This document shows positions 1 to 8,552 of a stretch of DNA of 26,914 bases, piece after piece; positions within the stretch are counted from its first letter, which is position 1; every line of letters starts with the position of its first letter. The translations under genes were made by a program, and so were the position numbers. The notes beneath the pieces are model-generated. The model made no database searches. It saw only the letters and a program-made list of their open reading frames with translations, and was not told the DNA's origin. Source of the DNA: an uncultured Alphaproteobacteria bacterium (lineage in GTDB: Bacteria; Pseudomonadota; Alphaproteobacteria; Puniceispirillales; Puniceispirillaceae); contig CAJYBL010000006.1 in assembly GCA_913064995.1 (NCBI GenBank), forward strand, positions 1-26,914. The letters are read 5' to 3'.

Positions 1-443
1 AGGAGACCCGGACCAGTTGATGATCCGGCCAGAAATCCGAAAACGCCGCCAACACAGCTTAACATGCTGCGCGATGTTTTGATTTCATAGGATTTGGCAA
101 TGCGGCGAATGGGAATCGACGCTAGAACAACGCTTCCCAGCATCAAGGCAATCATCTTTGGTTCTAGCTGGGCATAAAAAATGCCGCCAAGTACAACCAT
201 CGGTACTGCTGGTATTGCAATGCGGCCAAATGCGTCGCGATGAAAATTGGCACGGTTGATCCAGGCGCGTGACACGCTGCCAAATAAAAGCATGATCGCC
301 AAGACCGGCATGACTGAGGTGATGCCAATGATCGGCGTCAGAAAAACCGCGGGTAATAGCCCGCCTGCAACACCGGTGATGCCGGTGATGCCTGCGGTAA
401 CAAATGCAATAAGGCAAACCAGAAGAATATCGATAAGTTCCAA
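1..443 (-). CDS. TauE/SafE-family anion exporter, N-terminal part (runs off left edge)
   Basis: Polytopic inner-membrane protein of the TauE/SafE (DUF81) family, whose members export sulfite, sulfoacetate or similar anions. The minus-strand frame stays open from a TTG at 443-441 to the window edge, 147 codons. The translation starts (M)ELIDILLVCLIAFVTAGITG, has the Gly-rich stretch TGVAGG around residues 26-31, then further hydrophobic segments broken by short basic loops (SRAWINRANFHRDAFGR near 55-71) and a second Gly-rich repeat (GVFGFLAGSSTGPG) at the cut end. This is the usual two-repeat layout of the family. An in-frame stop sits five codons before the TTG, and AAGG lies 10 nt upstream, which favours that start; an internal ATG about 43 codons in is the alternative. 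It lies downstream of, and on the same strand as, the TauD-type dioxygenase, with a terminator hairpin between. Sulfite export is inference from this pairing. Confidence 0.75.
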   Translation of the reverse strand, partial: MELIDILLVCLIAFVTAGITGITGVAGGLLPAVFLTPIIGITSVMPVLAIMLLFGSVSRAWINRANFHRDAFGRIAIPAVPMVVLGGIFYAQLEPKMIALMLGSVVLASIPIRRIAKSYEIKTSRSMLSCVGGVFGFLAGSSTGPGL

Positions 444-518
444 ATCAAATACGCCTTAGGTTAAAGATAGCGGTGGGAATGCTGGCGGGACCGTTTATGT
501 TCACCAGCAAGAAAGAAT

Positions 519-546
519 AAAAAGGCGTTTGTGGCAGGCGCCACAA
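519..546 (-). terminator. Rho-independent terminator after the TauD-type gene
   Basis: On the minus strand, 39 nt past the dioxygenase stop codon, a perfect 7-bp stem (TTGTGGC / GCCACAA, 529-535 with 540-546) closes a 4-nt loop. It is followed by ACGCC and then a run of five T (519-523 on the plus strand as A5). This is a standard intrinsic terminator shape. It would separate the dioxygenase transcript from the TauE/SafE gene, at least partly. Confidence 0.75.
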
Positions 547-585
547 GCATCAATGGATTTAGATCATTGCGGCATTTGCATTTGG

Positions 586-1458
586 TCAAGCAGCGGCAGG
601 GGCAGTTTCATTTTGGATTTGCGTGCGATGCATAAGCCGGTCATGCGTAGGGTCAAGATCGCCGCGCATGTGAAGCGTGTAACGATTATCCCAAATCACG
701 ATATCCTTTGGCTGCCATTGTTGCGCCCAATGATGTGGTCCATTTTCGATATGCTGCCAAATTTCATCCAAAAGCTGGTCGCTTTCTTCATCCGACAGCC
801 CGACAATCCACGCATTGGGACGACGTCCGACATAAAGCGATTCCTTGCCTGTAGCATGATGTTTGATCACGAGTGGGTGTATTGCACCCGGGCGGCTTTC
901 GTTGTCATAATTTTCGTCAAATCCTGCCCGCAACTGTCCAGCCGAATTTCGTGTTGCATCATGTTTGCATGACCGGCCTTTGATTTTTTCACGTAAGGCA
1001 TCAGGCAATGTTTTATAGGCGCGGTTGAGATTGTAAAAATGCGTATCGCCGCCAGTGGCTGGGGTTGTCAGCCCGTAAAGGATGCTGGCCTTGGGCGGTA
1101 AATCCTTGTAGGTCATGTCCTGATGCCAAACCAATTCCGAATTGCCAAGCCCGCCAATCGGAACACCACCTTGGACAATATTCGAAATCACGGCAATTTC
1201 TTCGCGTGATGGATGATAGCTTCCGTTAACAGGCCGAGTCGGCGCCTTGTCGAGGCTGCCAAAATAGCGTGAAAACCGCACAAACTGATCTTCGGTTAAG
1301 TTTTGATTGCGAAAGCGCAGAACTAAATGCTTGTCCCATGCGTCAATTACGCGATCAAAAACGGCACTGTCAATTTCTTGCGTTAAATCCAAGCCGACAA
1401 CATCAGCGCCAAGCGCCGCGCCCGATGGAATTACCTCAAAACTGTCATTCGCGTTCAT
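586..1458 (-). CDS. TauD/TfdA-family Fe(II)/2-oxoglutarate dioxygenase
   Basis: Cytosolic non-haem iron oxygenase that hydroxylates its substrate with O2 and 2-oxoglutarate. In taurine or alkylsulfonate members the hydroxylated product breaks down to an aldehyde and sulfite. The 290-aa product has the family length and shows the iron-binding HxD at H112/D114 (motif ELVWHQDMTY) and the distal His263 (YTLHMRGDLD). R274 and R278 (HDRLMHRTQI) are in the place of the conserved 2-oxoglutarate-binding arginine. The start at ATG 1458 is chosen because GAGGT lies 5 nt upstream and the 47 extra residues of the longer reading frame (to 1599) are not family-like and would cover the LysR operator. It is transcribed away from a LysR regulator and lies near TauE/SafE and an aldehyde dehydrogenase. 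That suggests a sulfonate or related substrate, but the sequence does not fix the substrate. Confidence 0.93.
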   Translation of the reverse strand: MNANDSFEVIPSGAALGADVVGLDLTQEIDSAVFDRVIDAWDKHLVLRFRNQNLTEDQFVRFSRYFGSLDKAPTRPVNGSYHPSREEIAVISNIVQGGVPIGGLGNSELVWHQDMTYKDLPPKASILYGLTTPATGGDTHFYNLNRAYKTLPDALREKIKGRSCKHDATRNSAGQLRAGFDENYDNESRPGAIHPLVIKHHATGKESLYVGRRPNAWIVGLSDEESDQLLDEIWQHIENGPHHWAQQWQPKDIVIWDNRYTLHMRGDLDPTHDRLMHRTQIQNETAPAAA

Positions 1459-1538
1459 TTTTACCTCGGTTCGATTCACTATAGAAAAACAGACTACGCG
1501 AAATAAATGATGATAAAAAATGAAAAATAACCGTATAA

Positions 1539-1557
1539 CTATGTATAAATTACATAG
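1539..1557. promoter_or_regulatory. Perfect inverted repeat, likely LysR operator
   Basis: CTATGTA (1539-1545), a 5-nt AT spacer, then TACATAG (1551-1557) form a perfect 7-bp dyad. It contains a T-N11-A core (T1542, A1554), the classic LysR-type recognition pattern. It lies 8 nt before the LysR start codon and inside the 107-bp AT-rich divergent region between that gene and the dioxygenase. The position favours autoregulation of the LysR gene together with control of the divergent gene. No convincing -35/-10 pair was assigned. Confidence 0.6.
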
Positions 1558-1565
1558 GTAGAAAG

Positions 1566-2474
1566 ATGAAACAACCTCCCTTTCGCTGGATTGAGACATT
1601 CCGCGTCATCGCTGGTGCTGGCAGCATGACCGATGCGGCTAAAATTCTTGGCGTTGACCAATCAGCGATGAGCCGTCACATCGCATCGCTTGAAAGCCAG
1701 CTTGGTATCAGCCTGTTTGATCGAAGCAAGCGCCGGTTAAGATTAACTGCTGAAGGAAAATTGCTATTGGCGGAAGCGGATTCGGCAGCCGAAGCCCTGA
1801 ATAGATTTGTGCGAAAGGCAAATCAGATCCGGCGGGTTTCAGACGGTCATCTGCAAGTCTTGACCTCAGCGACACTTGCGCGTGGCCTAATGCCAAAAGT
1901 ATTGCGTATTTTCAAAGAAAAGGCGGCTCGTGTTTCGGTCAATATCGAAGTCGTCAGTCGGGGCGAGCTAGAACGACGAATCGAGGGTCAGCAATTTGAC
2001 CTATGCGCGGTGGCATTGCCCTTTACCTATCCAAGCGAACATATGGTTCACATTGGCCGTTTTCCGGGGGTCTGCGTTCTGCACAAGCAGCACGAATTGG
2101 CCAAGCGGCACAAAATAAGCCTGTCGGATCTTGCCGGTGAGGCCTTGGTTGGCTTGCCGCGAGGCACGATTGGCCGGATGCGGATTGACCAGCTTTTTGC
2201 GACGGCGGGAATTGATTATAAACCCCAATTTGAAACAACGGCTGTTGCGGTGAATGAATTTGTCGAAGATGGAATAGGCATTGCGATTGCTGATCCATTC
2301 ACCGCAAAATCAAATAGTGGTGGCAATGTTGTTGTGCGGCAATTGGAGCCTACAATTCACTATGAGTTTGCTTTTATGTTTCCGGCTGACCGGCCCCGAA
2401 CAACCTTGGCATCGATGTTTATTCAGGCAGCCGAGGAGGGGTTGCGTCAGCAAAATCAAGACCATCACTATTAG
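1566..2474 (+). CDS. LysR-type transcriptional regulator
   Basis: 302-aa DNA-binding regulator of normal LysR length. The N-terminal winged helix-turn-helix spans about residues 5-65 (WIETFRVIAGAGSMTDAAK, then VDQSAMSRHIASLESQLG and LFDRSKRRLRLTAEG). The rest is a periplasmic-binding-protein-like effector domain. It is divergent from the dioxygenase, with a perfect dyad just upstream of its own start, and the aldehyde dehydrogenase follows 111 bp downstream on the same strand. The likely job is to activate the dioxygenase and perhaps the dehydrogenase in response to the pathway substrate. The effector cannot be read from sequence. The spacer downstream shows no clear terminator. Confidence 0.93.
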   Translation: MKQPPFRWIETFRVIAGAGSMTDAAKILGVDQSAMSRHIASLESQLGISLFDRSKRRLRLTAEGKLLLAEADSAAEALNRFVRKANQIRRVSDGHLQVLTSATLARGLMPKVLRIFKEKAARVSVNIEVVSRGELERRIEGQQFDLCAVALPFTYPSEHMVHIGRFPGVCVLHKQHELAKRHKISLSDLAGEALVGLPRGTIGRMRIDQLFATAGIDYKPQFETTAVAVNEFVEDGIGIAIADPFTAKSNSGGNVVVRQLEPTIHYEFAFMFPADRPRTTLASMFIQAAEEGLRQQNQDHHY

Positions 2475-2585
2475 GACAACCCTCATCTGCCAAATATTGC
2501 CGGCCGTGCCGTCTTTGTGATTGAAGCAAGGCGAATTGCCATCCATACTAGGCCTGTAATTAAAATGCGAAATGGAGACTAAACG

Positions 2586-4022
2586 ATGTCCTACCCAGAA
2601 TTGAAAATGCTAATCGCTGGTGAATGGGTTCTTGGCAGTACGGGCAAAAGCGAGCCGGTTATTTGTCCGGCTGACGGCAGCGAAATAGGGCAGGTACCGC
2701 ATGCCAGCCCAGCAGATCTTGATCGAGCCCTCGACAGCAGCCGTGATGGTTTCAACCACTGGCGGGCAATGACACCCCTAAGCCGACAGGCCATTCTGGA
2801 AAAGGCGGCTTGCCTTCTCGAAGACCAATTTGAGGTTAATAGCGCCAATCTGACGCGTGAAATGGGCAAGCCGCTTGCCGAGTCAAAAATTGAAATGCAG
2901 GTAGCGATTGATCTTCTGCGCTGGTATGGTGAAGAAGGCAAACGCATCTATGGCCGGATTATTCCATCACGCTTTCCGGGCATGCAGCATGAGGCGCGTA
3001 AAGTGCCAGTTGGGCCAGCCTTGGCCTTTGTTGCCTGGAATTTTCCTGCAACAAATGTGATGCGCAAAGTTGCCGGTGCCTTGGCTGCGGGTTGTTCGAT
3101 TACAATTAAACCAAGCGAAGAAACGCCAGCGACCGCGATTGCGATTGGTGCAGCTTTGGTTGATGCAGGCTTGCCAGCGGGTGTGCTGAATATTGTCTTT
3201 GGGGTGCCGTCAGATGTCTCTGAGCATCTTCTTGGCTCGACAATTCCGCGCAAGCTTAGCTTTACCGGCAGCGTGCCAGTTGGCATTCATCTTCAGCAGC
3301 TTGCTGCTAAGAATATGATCCGCTGTACAATGGAACTTGGCGGCCATTCGCCTGTGATGGTATTTAAAGATGCTGATATTGAAGCCGCGGCGCAGCTGTG
3401 CGCGATGGGTAAATTCCGCAATGCTGGTCAGGTATGTATTTCACCAACCCGCTTTTTTGTTGAGGCGGCCGTACATGATGAATTTCTGGCGGCGTTCAAA
3501 AAACATGTCGAGGCGGTCAATCCGGGCAATGGGCTTGACGCTAGTTCTAGCATGGGGCCGCTTGTTGCCGAACGCCGGATTGACATTATGGACGGGTTTG
3601 TTGCCGATGCGGTGTCAAAAGGTGCCGAGCTATTGGTTGGTGGCGGCCGTATCCAAAGCCCGGGGTCATTCTATCAGCCAACGCTTCTTGGCAATGTTCC
3701 TGAAACCGCGCGCATCATGACCGAAGAGCCTTTTGGCCCGATCGCACCAACGATAAGTTTCGATAGTCTTGATGAAGTAATCGAGCGTGCCAATAGCTTG
3801 CCATTCGGCCTTGCTGCCTATGCCTTTAGCAACAGCCCAAAGACGGTACGAATTTTAAAATCAGAAATCGAAACTGGGATGCTGGCGGTCAATTCGCTTC
3901 ATGTCCATTCGGTTGAAACGCCGTTTGGCGGATTGAAATTTAGTGGCTATGGCTATGAAGGTGGCATTGAAGGTCTGGACGCATTTCTGGCAACCAAGTA
4001 TTCAAGCGAAATCTATAATTAG
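2586..4022 (+). CDS. NAD(P)-dependent aldehyde dehydrogenase (succinate-semialdehyde/2-oxoglutarate-semialdehyde type)
   Basis: 478-aa soluble aldehyde dehydrogenase that oxidises an aldehyde to the acid. The catalytic set is intact: N152 in AWNFPATN, K175 in IKPSEETPA, the nucleotide-site FTGS at 226-229, general base E250 in MELGGHSPV, nucleophile C284 in NAGQVCISP, and E381 in EEPFGP. Overall sequence is closest in feel to succinate-semialdehyde and oxoglutarate-semialdehyde dehydrogenases, but substrate is not predictable. A GGAGA 7 nt before ATG 2586 supports the start. It lies downstream of the LysR gene on the same strand and near the TauD-type oxygenase. A reasonable inference is that it oxidises the aldehyde left after oxygenase action, for example aminoacetaldehyde if the substrate is taurine. 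Confidence 0.95.
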   Translation: MSYPELKMLIAGEWVLGSTGKSEPVICPADGSEIGQVPHASPADLDRALDSSRDGFNHWRAMTPLSRQAILEKAACLLEDQFEVNSANLTREMGKPLAESKIEMQVAIDLLRWYGEEGKRIYGRIIPSRFPGMQHEARKVPVGPALAFVAWNFPATNVMRKVAGALAAGCSITIKPSEETPATAIAIGAALVDAGLPAGVLNIVFGVPSDVSEHLLGSTIPRKLSFTGSVPVGIHLQQLAAKNMIRCTMELGGHSPVMVFKDADIEAAAQLCAMGKFRNAGQVCISPTRFFVEAAVHDEFLAAFKKHVEAVNPGNGLDASSSMGPLVAERRIDIMDGFVADAVSKGAELLVGGGRIQSPGSFYQPTLLGNVPETARIMTEEPFGPIAPTISFDSLDEVIERANSLPFGLAAYAFSNSPKTVRILKSEIETGMLAVNSLHVHSVETPFGGLKFSGYGYEGGIEGLDAFLATKYSSEIYN

Positions 4023-4315
4023 GGCGATGCGCAAGCTGGATGATCACTGATCAAAAGCGGTTTCAAAAAGCCACCGTAGACTCTGCCGGTTCAACTTAAA
4101 CGGATTTGCGCCATTTCTTCATTGATGATCATCTTACCAATTGGCCTGATGATTGGGTTACAATTGATTGGGCGCAAGGACCAGTGAGGTTGATTGACAG
4201 GACTGATTGGCATCATTGACGGGCTTGGCAATGGCGAAGAATTGCTTGACGCTAACTTTGCCATAGTTTTACGAATTTAGGTGAGATGTCTTCGTAATGA
4301 TCAAGGAGATCTGCC
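4023..4315. other. 293-bp spacer without a recognised gene
   Basis: The spacer between the aldehyde dehydrogenase and the flavoprotein holds no gene I can support. It contains a TGATCA-C-TGATCA pair soon after the upstream stop, and a 4140-4225 stretch in which GATTGG recurs four times. A short W-rich reading frame crosses that stretch but has no usable ribosome site. No glycine-riboswitch-like core was seen before the flavoprotein. The only clear signal is AAGGAG, 7 nt before ATG 4316. Confidence 0.5.
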
Positions 4316-6781
4316 ATGCCCGAAATTCAAAGCGGCGAAACTGGCACCGTGAAACCGCTTCCAACACATGCCAAAGTAGTGGTGATTGGTGGCGGTGTTG
4401 TTGGTTGCTCGATCCTGTTTCATCTTGCCAAATTTGGCTGGAAGGATGTTGTGCTTCTTGAACGTGATGAATTGACGTCAGGGTCAAGCTGGCATGCGGC
4501 TGGTCAAATTCATACGATTAGTTCAGATCCAAATATCAGTCGTCTGCAAAGCTATACAATCGATCTTTACAAGGAAATCGAGGAAATATCTGGCCATTCG
4601 GTTGGGCTGCATATCACTGGTGGGTTTTATGCCGCCTCAACAAAAGAGTGGTATGATTATCTAAAGCGCGAAAGATCCAAGGCCCGCTATATGGGGCTTC
4701 ATCAAGAATTTATCAGCCCGCAAGAACTTGCCGAGCGGCACCCGCTGATTGAGTCCAAACATTATTACGCTGCGCTTTGGGATGATCAGGATGGAGATCT
4801 TGATCCATCGGGGGCAACCTATGCTTTTGCCAAGGCGGCGCGTGTTCATGGCGCTCGTTATTTCACCCATACGCCGGTTACCGCTGTTCAACAGCGCGGC
4901 GATGGCAGTTGGGATGTGACAACGCCAAAGGGGCAGATTAATGCTGAACAAATTGTCAATTGTGGAGGATTATGGGCGCGTGAAGTTGGCAAGATGGCTG
5001 GCGTGCATCTGCCGGTTCAGCCAATGGAGCATCATTATTTAATCACTGAGGATATTCACGAGATTACCAGCCGGATGGCACCTGATGGGGCTGGTCGTTT
5101 GCCAGCTGGCATTGATTATGAGGCGAATATTTATTTTCGGCAGGAACGCAATGGCATGCTCCTTGGCACCTATGAGCCAAAATCAACACCGTGGAAAATT
5201 GACGGCACGCCATGGGATTTTGGCCATGAATTGCTTAATCCCGATCTTGATCGTATTGCTGACCGGCTGGAAATGTCGTTTGAGCGGATTCCCGCCATTG
5301 GCAAGGCTGGGATCAAAAACATCATTAATGGCCCGTTTACTTTTGGCCCTGATGGCAATCCGATGATTGGGCCGGTTCCGGGGATGAAAAATTACTGGGT
5401 TGCTGTTGGCGTGATGGCTGGCTTTTGTCAGGGTGGCGGCGTCGGACTGACCATGGCGGAATGGATGATTGATGGTGAGCCGTCAATTGATGTTTGGGCA
5501 ATGGATGTGGCGCGGTTTGGTGAATTTGCAACTCCTGATTGGGGAACGGTGAAATCATCCGAAAATTATGAACGCCGGTTTGTGATGACCTTTCCGAATG
5601 AAACCTTGCCAAAAGGCCGGATGCAGAAAACCACATCACTTTATGACCGGATGGTGGCAAAAGGCGCATTGATGGGGCAAGGCTTTGGCCTTGAACATGC
5701 GTTATGGTTTGCCGATGGGGCTGATGATGCTTTCGAGGTGCCAAGTTTTGAGCGCAACCGCTCGCATGATTATGTTCGGCGTGAAGTCAAGGCCGTTCAA
5801 GAGGCGGTTGGCGGTATTGAGATTGCCAATTTTTCCAAACATGAATTTAAAGGGGTGGGGGCGCATGCCTATCTTGACCGTATTTTGGCAGGCTATATCC
5901 CAGCGCCCGGCCGATTGACCCTGACGCCGATGTTGACGCCGAATGGCAAATTGTATGGCGACTTGACCGTGGCATGCCTTGCTGATGATCATTTCATGCT
6001 TTTTGGATCAGGCGCGATGCAGCAGGCGCATCGCCGTTGGTTTGAAAAGAATCTTCCCGATGATGTGACCTATCGCAATCGGTCGGACGATTGGCATGGG
6101 ATTGCTCTCTCTGGCCCGAAATCACGCATGCTTTTGGCGCGGCTTACGCGTGATGATGTTGGTGCTGACAGCCTGAAATTCCGCGATTTGCGCCAATGTT
6201 TTGTTGCAGGTGTTCCGGTGATTTTAAATCGGATCAGCTTTTCAGGTGAATTGGGTTTTGAGATTTATTGCCATCCGCAATATTTACTCCGTCTTGCCGA
6301 GGCTATTGAGGCAGCCGGTGCCGATCTTGGCTATCGCTGGTATGGCGCGCGGGCGCTGTTATCAATGCGACTGGAGAAGGGCTGGGGTGTGTGGTCGCTG
6401 GAATACCGCCCTGATTTCAATGCAGTTGAATCTGGCATGGACACCTTTATCAATTGGAATAAAGATTTCATTGGTAAAGAGGTAACATTAAAAGTGCGAA
6501 AAGACGGGCCGGATCAGCGGCTTGTCACAATGGTGATTAATGTTGATGCGATTGATGTCTCGAATGACGAAGCCATATTAAAAGATGGGCAGGTAGTTGG
6601 CTATGTGTCATCGGGCGGTTATGCGCATCGGGTTGGCCAGTCAATGGCAATGGGCTATGTGAAAACCACCTATGCTGGCGCGGGGACGAAATTGCAGGTG
6701 GAAATTCTGGGACTATTTTATGATGCTGAAATTCTGGGCGCAGTGGCTTATGATCCGAATGGCGCGCTTATGCGCAGTTAA
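4316..6781 (+). CDS. Dimethylglycine/sarcosine dehydrogenase-family protein (FAD oxidoreductase fused to GcvT-like domain)
   Basis: 821-aa two-domain enzyme of the family that oxidatively removes N-methyl groups from dimethylglycine, sarcosine or similar amines and hands the C1 unit to tetrahydrofolate. Residues about 18-385 form the DAO-type FAD domain, with the Rossmann motif VVVIGGGVVG (G25-G30) and W59-H60 in SGSSWHAAGQ. The His of that motif carries covalent flavin in mammalian dimethylglycine dehydrogenase. After a linker (about 385-440) comes an aminomethyltransferase domain like glycine-cleavage T protein, ending in a GCV_T C-terminal barrel (GYVSSGGYAHRVGQSMAMGY). Length matches bacterial and mitochondrial relatives. 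Strong AAGGAG ribosome site. The encoded creatinase in this window would produce sarcosine, so a role in creatine catabolism is plausible. The exact amine substrate is not settled by sequence. Confidence 0.93.
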   Translation: MPEIQSGETGTVKPLPTHAKVVVIGGGVVGCSILFHLAKFGWKDVVLLERDELTSGSSWHAAGQIHTISSDPNISRLQSYTIDLYKEIEEISGHSVGLHITGGFYAASTKEWYDYLKRERSKARYMGLHQEFISPQELAERHPLIESKHYYAALWDDQDGDLDPSGATYAFAKAARVHGARYFTHTPVTAVQQRGDGSWDVTTPKGQINAEQIVNCGGLWAREVGKMAGVHLPVQPMEHHYLITEDIHEITSRMAPDGAGRLPAGIDYEANIYFRQERNGMLLGTYEPKSTPWKIDGTPWDFGHELLNPDLDRIADRLEMSFERIPAIGKAGIKNIINGPFTFGPDGNPMIGPVPGMKNYWVAVGVMAGFCQGGGVGLTMAEWMIDGEPSIDVWAMDVARFGEFATPDWGTVKSSENYERRFVMTFPNETLPKGRMQKTTSLYDRMVAKGALMGQGFGLEHALWFADGADDAFEVPSFERNRSHDYVRREVKAVQEAVGGIEIANFSKHEFKGVGAHAYLDRILAGYIPAPGRLTLTPMLTPNGKLYGDLTVACLADDHFMLFGSGAMQQAHRRWFEKNLPDDVTYRNRSDDWHGIALSGPKSRMLLARLTRDDVGADSLKFRDLRQCFVAGVPVILNRISFSGELGFEIYCHPQYLLRLAEAIEAAGADLGYRWYGARALLSMRLEKGWGVWSLEYRPDFNAVESGMDTFINWNKDFIGKEVTLKVRKDGPDQRLVTMVINVDAIDVSNDEAILKDGQVVGYVSSGGYAHRVGQSMAMGYVKTTYAGAGTKLQVEILGLFYDAEILGAVAYDPNGALMRS

Positions 6782-6988
6782 TTTATCCTCGCCTTTGTTC
6801 CAGTCTTTGCGCCCGTCCTTGCTAAAAATCCTCCGTCTTTGCATCGCGCGCTACCGCTAAAAATTTCTATAATTCTTGTTTGTTTTGCATTTGTGTAAAG
6901 CTTCATTTTGGATTTAACATTCATTTATAGAATTGTGGTTTTCCATCATTTGATTGGATTAGTCCTTTTGGGAAGAAACGAGTTGAAC

Positions 6989-8410
6989 ATGCTAAATGAA
7001 GAACAGATTTGGAAATTGGTGGATGCCAAAAGAGCTGAATTTATTGCGTTATCCGATCGGGTTTTTGAAACACCCGAAACGCTTTACAATGAATTTGCAT
7101 CGGTTGCCGAACATGTGGCGGCGCTCAAAGCCGAGGGATTTACCGTTACCGAAGGCATTTGCGGTATGCCAACAGCGGTTATGGGTGAGGCTGGAACCGA
7201 AGGGCCCGTGATTGCCATTCTTGGTGAATTTGACGCGCTTCCCCAGCTTAGTCAGGCAGCGGGTGTCGCCGAACATAGCCCAATTGAAGCGGGCGGCAAT
7301 GGGCATGGATGTGGCCATAATCTGTTAGGGGCAGCGTCGCTTTTGGCGGCAACAGCGGTCAAGGACTGGCTTGCCGAAAATGGCATTGCGGCACGGGTGC
7401 GTTATTATGGTTGCCCTGCTGAAGAAGGCGGCGCGGCCAAAGCCTATATGGCACGCGATGGATTGTTTGATGATGTCGATGCGGCAATTTCTTGGCACCC
7501 TTCTACCTTTAACGCTGTCCAGCATGGCCATTCACTTGCCAATTCGCGAATTGATTTCACCTTTCATGGCAAGGCAGCGCATGCGGCGGCTGCCCCGCAT
7601 CTTGGCCGAAGTGCGCTTGATGCCTGCGAGTTGATGAATATCGGGGTGAATTATCTTCGTGAGCATATGCCCGATTCAGCTCGGGTGCATTATGCATATC
7701 TTGATGCTGGCGGGGTTGCGCCGAATGTTGTTCAGGCAAAGGCAACGGTTCGCCAGCTAGTGCGGGCGGCTGATCTGCCAACCCTTCGCGACCTTGTTGC
7801 TCGCGTTCGCAGCATTGCCGATGGCGCAGCCTTGATGACCGGAACCGGGGTCGAAGTAAAAGTCTATTCAGGGGTTTCCAATCTAGTTGGCAACCGCCCA
7901 CTTGAAGAAATGATGCAGCGTGAATTTGACAAGCTTGGGCCGGTGCCGTTTGACGCTGATGATTCTGGTTTTGCCAATGAAATTCGCCAGACTTTGACCA
8001 AGGATGATATCGCTGCCAGCTTTCAACGTGTTGGTCGGGAAACCCCTGCTGACCTGCCGCTTTGCAATTTTGTTGCGCCACTTGACCGGACAAGCAGTGG
8101 CGGTGAGGGGTCAACCGATGTTGGCGATGTGAGCTGGGTGGTGCCAACGGTTCAGGCGCGCGTTGCCACCTGCGCGGTTGGCACGCCATTTCATACATGG
8201 CAAACCGTGGCCCAAGGAAAAGCACCGGCGGCGCATAAGGGCATGATTCATGCAGCAAAAGTGATGGCGGCAACAGCCAGCGCGTTGATTCAATCGCCAG
8301 AAACGATTGAGGCGGCGCGCGCTGTTCATAATGACCGGCAGGTGAAAACGCCGTATCAATGCCCCATTCCAAAAGAGGTTAGCCCGCCAATTATTACCAA
8401 GCCCAAATAG
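6989..8410 (+). CDS. abgB: AbgB-like M20 amidohydrolase (p-aminobenzoyl-glutamate hydrolase subunit B family)
   Basis: 473-aa zinc-dependent amidohydrolase very similar along its whole length to E. coli AbgB, one of two subunits that split p-aminobenzoyl-glutamate, a folate breakdown product. Visible motifs: EFDALP with D82, the metal-binding HGCGHNLLG (H106, H110), GCPAEEGG (E145/E146), H170 in SWHPSTF, the dimerisation region FHGKAAHAA, and near the C-terminus STDVGDVSW and VGTPFHTWQ. ATG 6989 is taken because AbgB homologues begin there; a TTG at 6908 would add 27 hydrophobic residues without family support. The partner AbgA is not in the window, so the protein may act as a homomer or on another N-acyl amino acid. 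It ends tail to tail with the next M20 gene. Confidence 0.88.
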   Translation: MLNEEQIWKLVDAKRAEFIALSDRVFETPETLYNEFASVAEHVAALKAEGFTVTEGICGMPTAVMGEAGTEGPVIAILGEFDALPQLSQAAGVAEHSPIEAGGNGHGCGHNLLGAASLLAATAVKDWLAENGIAARVRYYGCPAEEGGAAKAYMARDGLFDDVDAAISWHPSTFNAVQHGHSLANSRIDFTFHGKAAHAAAAPHLGRSALDACELMNIGVNYLREHMPDSARVHYAYLDAGGVAPNVVQAKATVRQLVRAADLPTLRDLVARVRSIADGAALMTGTGVEVKVYSGVSNLVGNRPLEEMMQREFDKLGPVPFDADDSGFANEIRQTLTKDDIAASFQRVGRETPADLPLCNFVAPLDRTSSGGEGSTDVGDVSWVVPTVQARVATCAVGTPFHTWQTVAQGKAPAAHKGMIHAAKVMAATASALIQSPETIEAARAVHNDRQVKTPYQCPIPKEVSPPIITKPK

Positions 8411-8443
8411 GTGGAAAAGCACCCGGCCTCTAAATAATATACC

Positions 8444-8468
8444 GCGCTAGCCCCATAAGGGCTCGCGC
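8444..8468. terminator. Hairpin in the convergent spacer, possible terminator
   Basis: GCGC-t-AGCCC (8444-8453), a 5-nt loop, then GGGCT-c-GCGC (8459-8468) give 9 base pairs with one internal mismatch. A broken T-run (CTTTGCCTTTAATT) follows on the plus strand. It lies 34 bp after the abgB-like stop. It is best as a terminator for that gene; the other strand lacks a good U-tract. Confidence 0.55.
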
Positions 8469-8489
8469 CTTTGCCTTTAATTCTGAACG

Positions 8490-8515
8490 CTAGACCCAAT
8501 CGCTAAACCCAGTCG
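8490..8515. repeat. Two tandem 13-bp repeats
   Basis: CTAGACCCAATCG (8490-8502) is followed directly by CTAAACCCAGTCG (8503-8515), 11 of 13 positions identical. A third, much weaker copy may begin at 8516. It sits between two convergent genes, so a promoter role is unlikely. It may be slippage-derived. Confidence 0.5.
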
Positions 8516-8552
8516 TTAGGCTGAAGTTGGGCTGTGTATTGGCCGATTGGCT

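Noticed and set aside
85..417. 110-codon minus-strand frame rich in His and Arg near the left edge
   Set aside because: It is a shifted-frame shadow of the TauE/SafE gene, whose own frame gives a clean membrane protein.
4108..4226. Short Trp-rich reading frame in the spacer before the flavoprotein
   Set aside because: It lacks a ribosome site, relies on a TTG start, and its Trp codons come from repeated GATTGG words rather than protein-like sequence.
6908..6988. TTG 6908 start for the AbgB-like gene, with a signal-like hydrophobic N-terminus
   Set aside because: AbgB homologues begin at the MLNEEQ position; no ribosome site before 6908, and the extra stretch is AT-rich spacer sequence.
7557..8372. 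271-codon minus-strand frame inside the AbgB-like gene
   Set aside because: Composition (His-, Gln-, Pro-rich) is that of an antisense shadow, and the plus-strand frame is a full enzyme with intact motifs.
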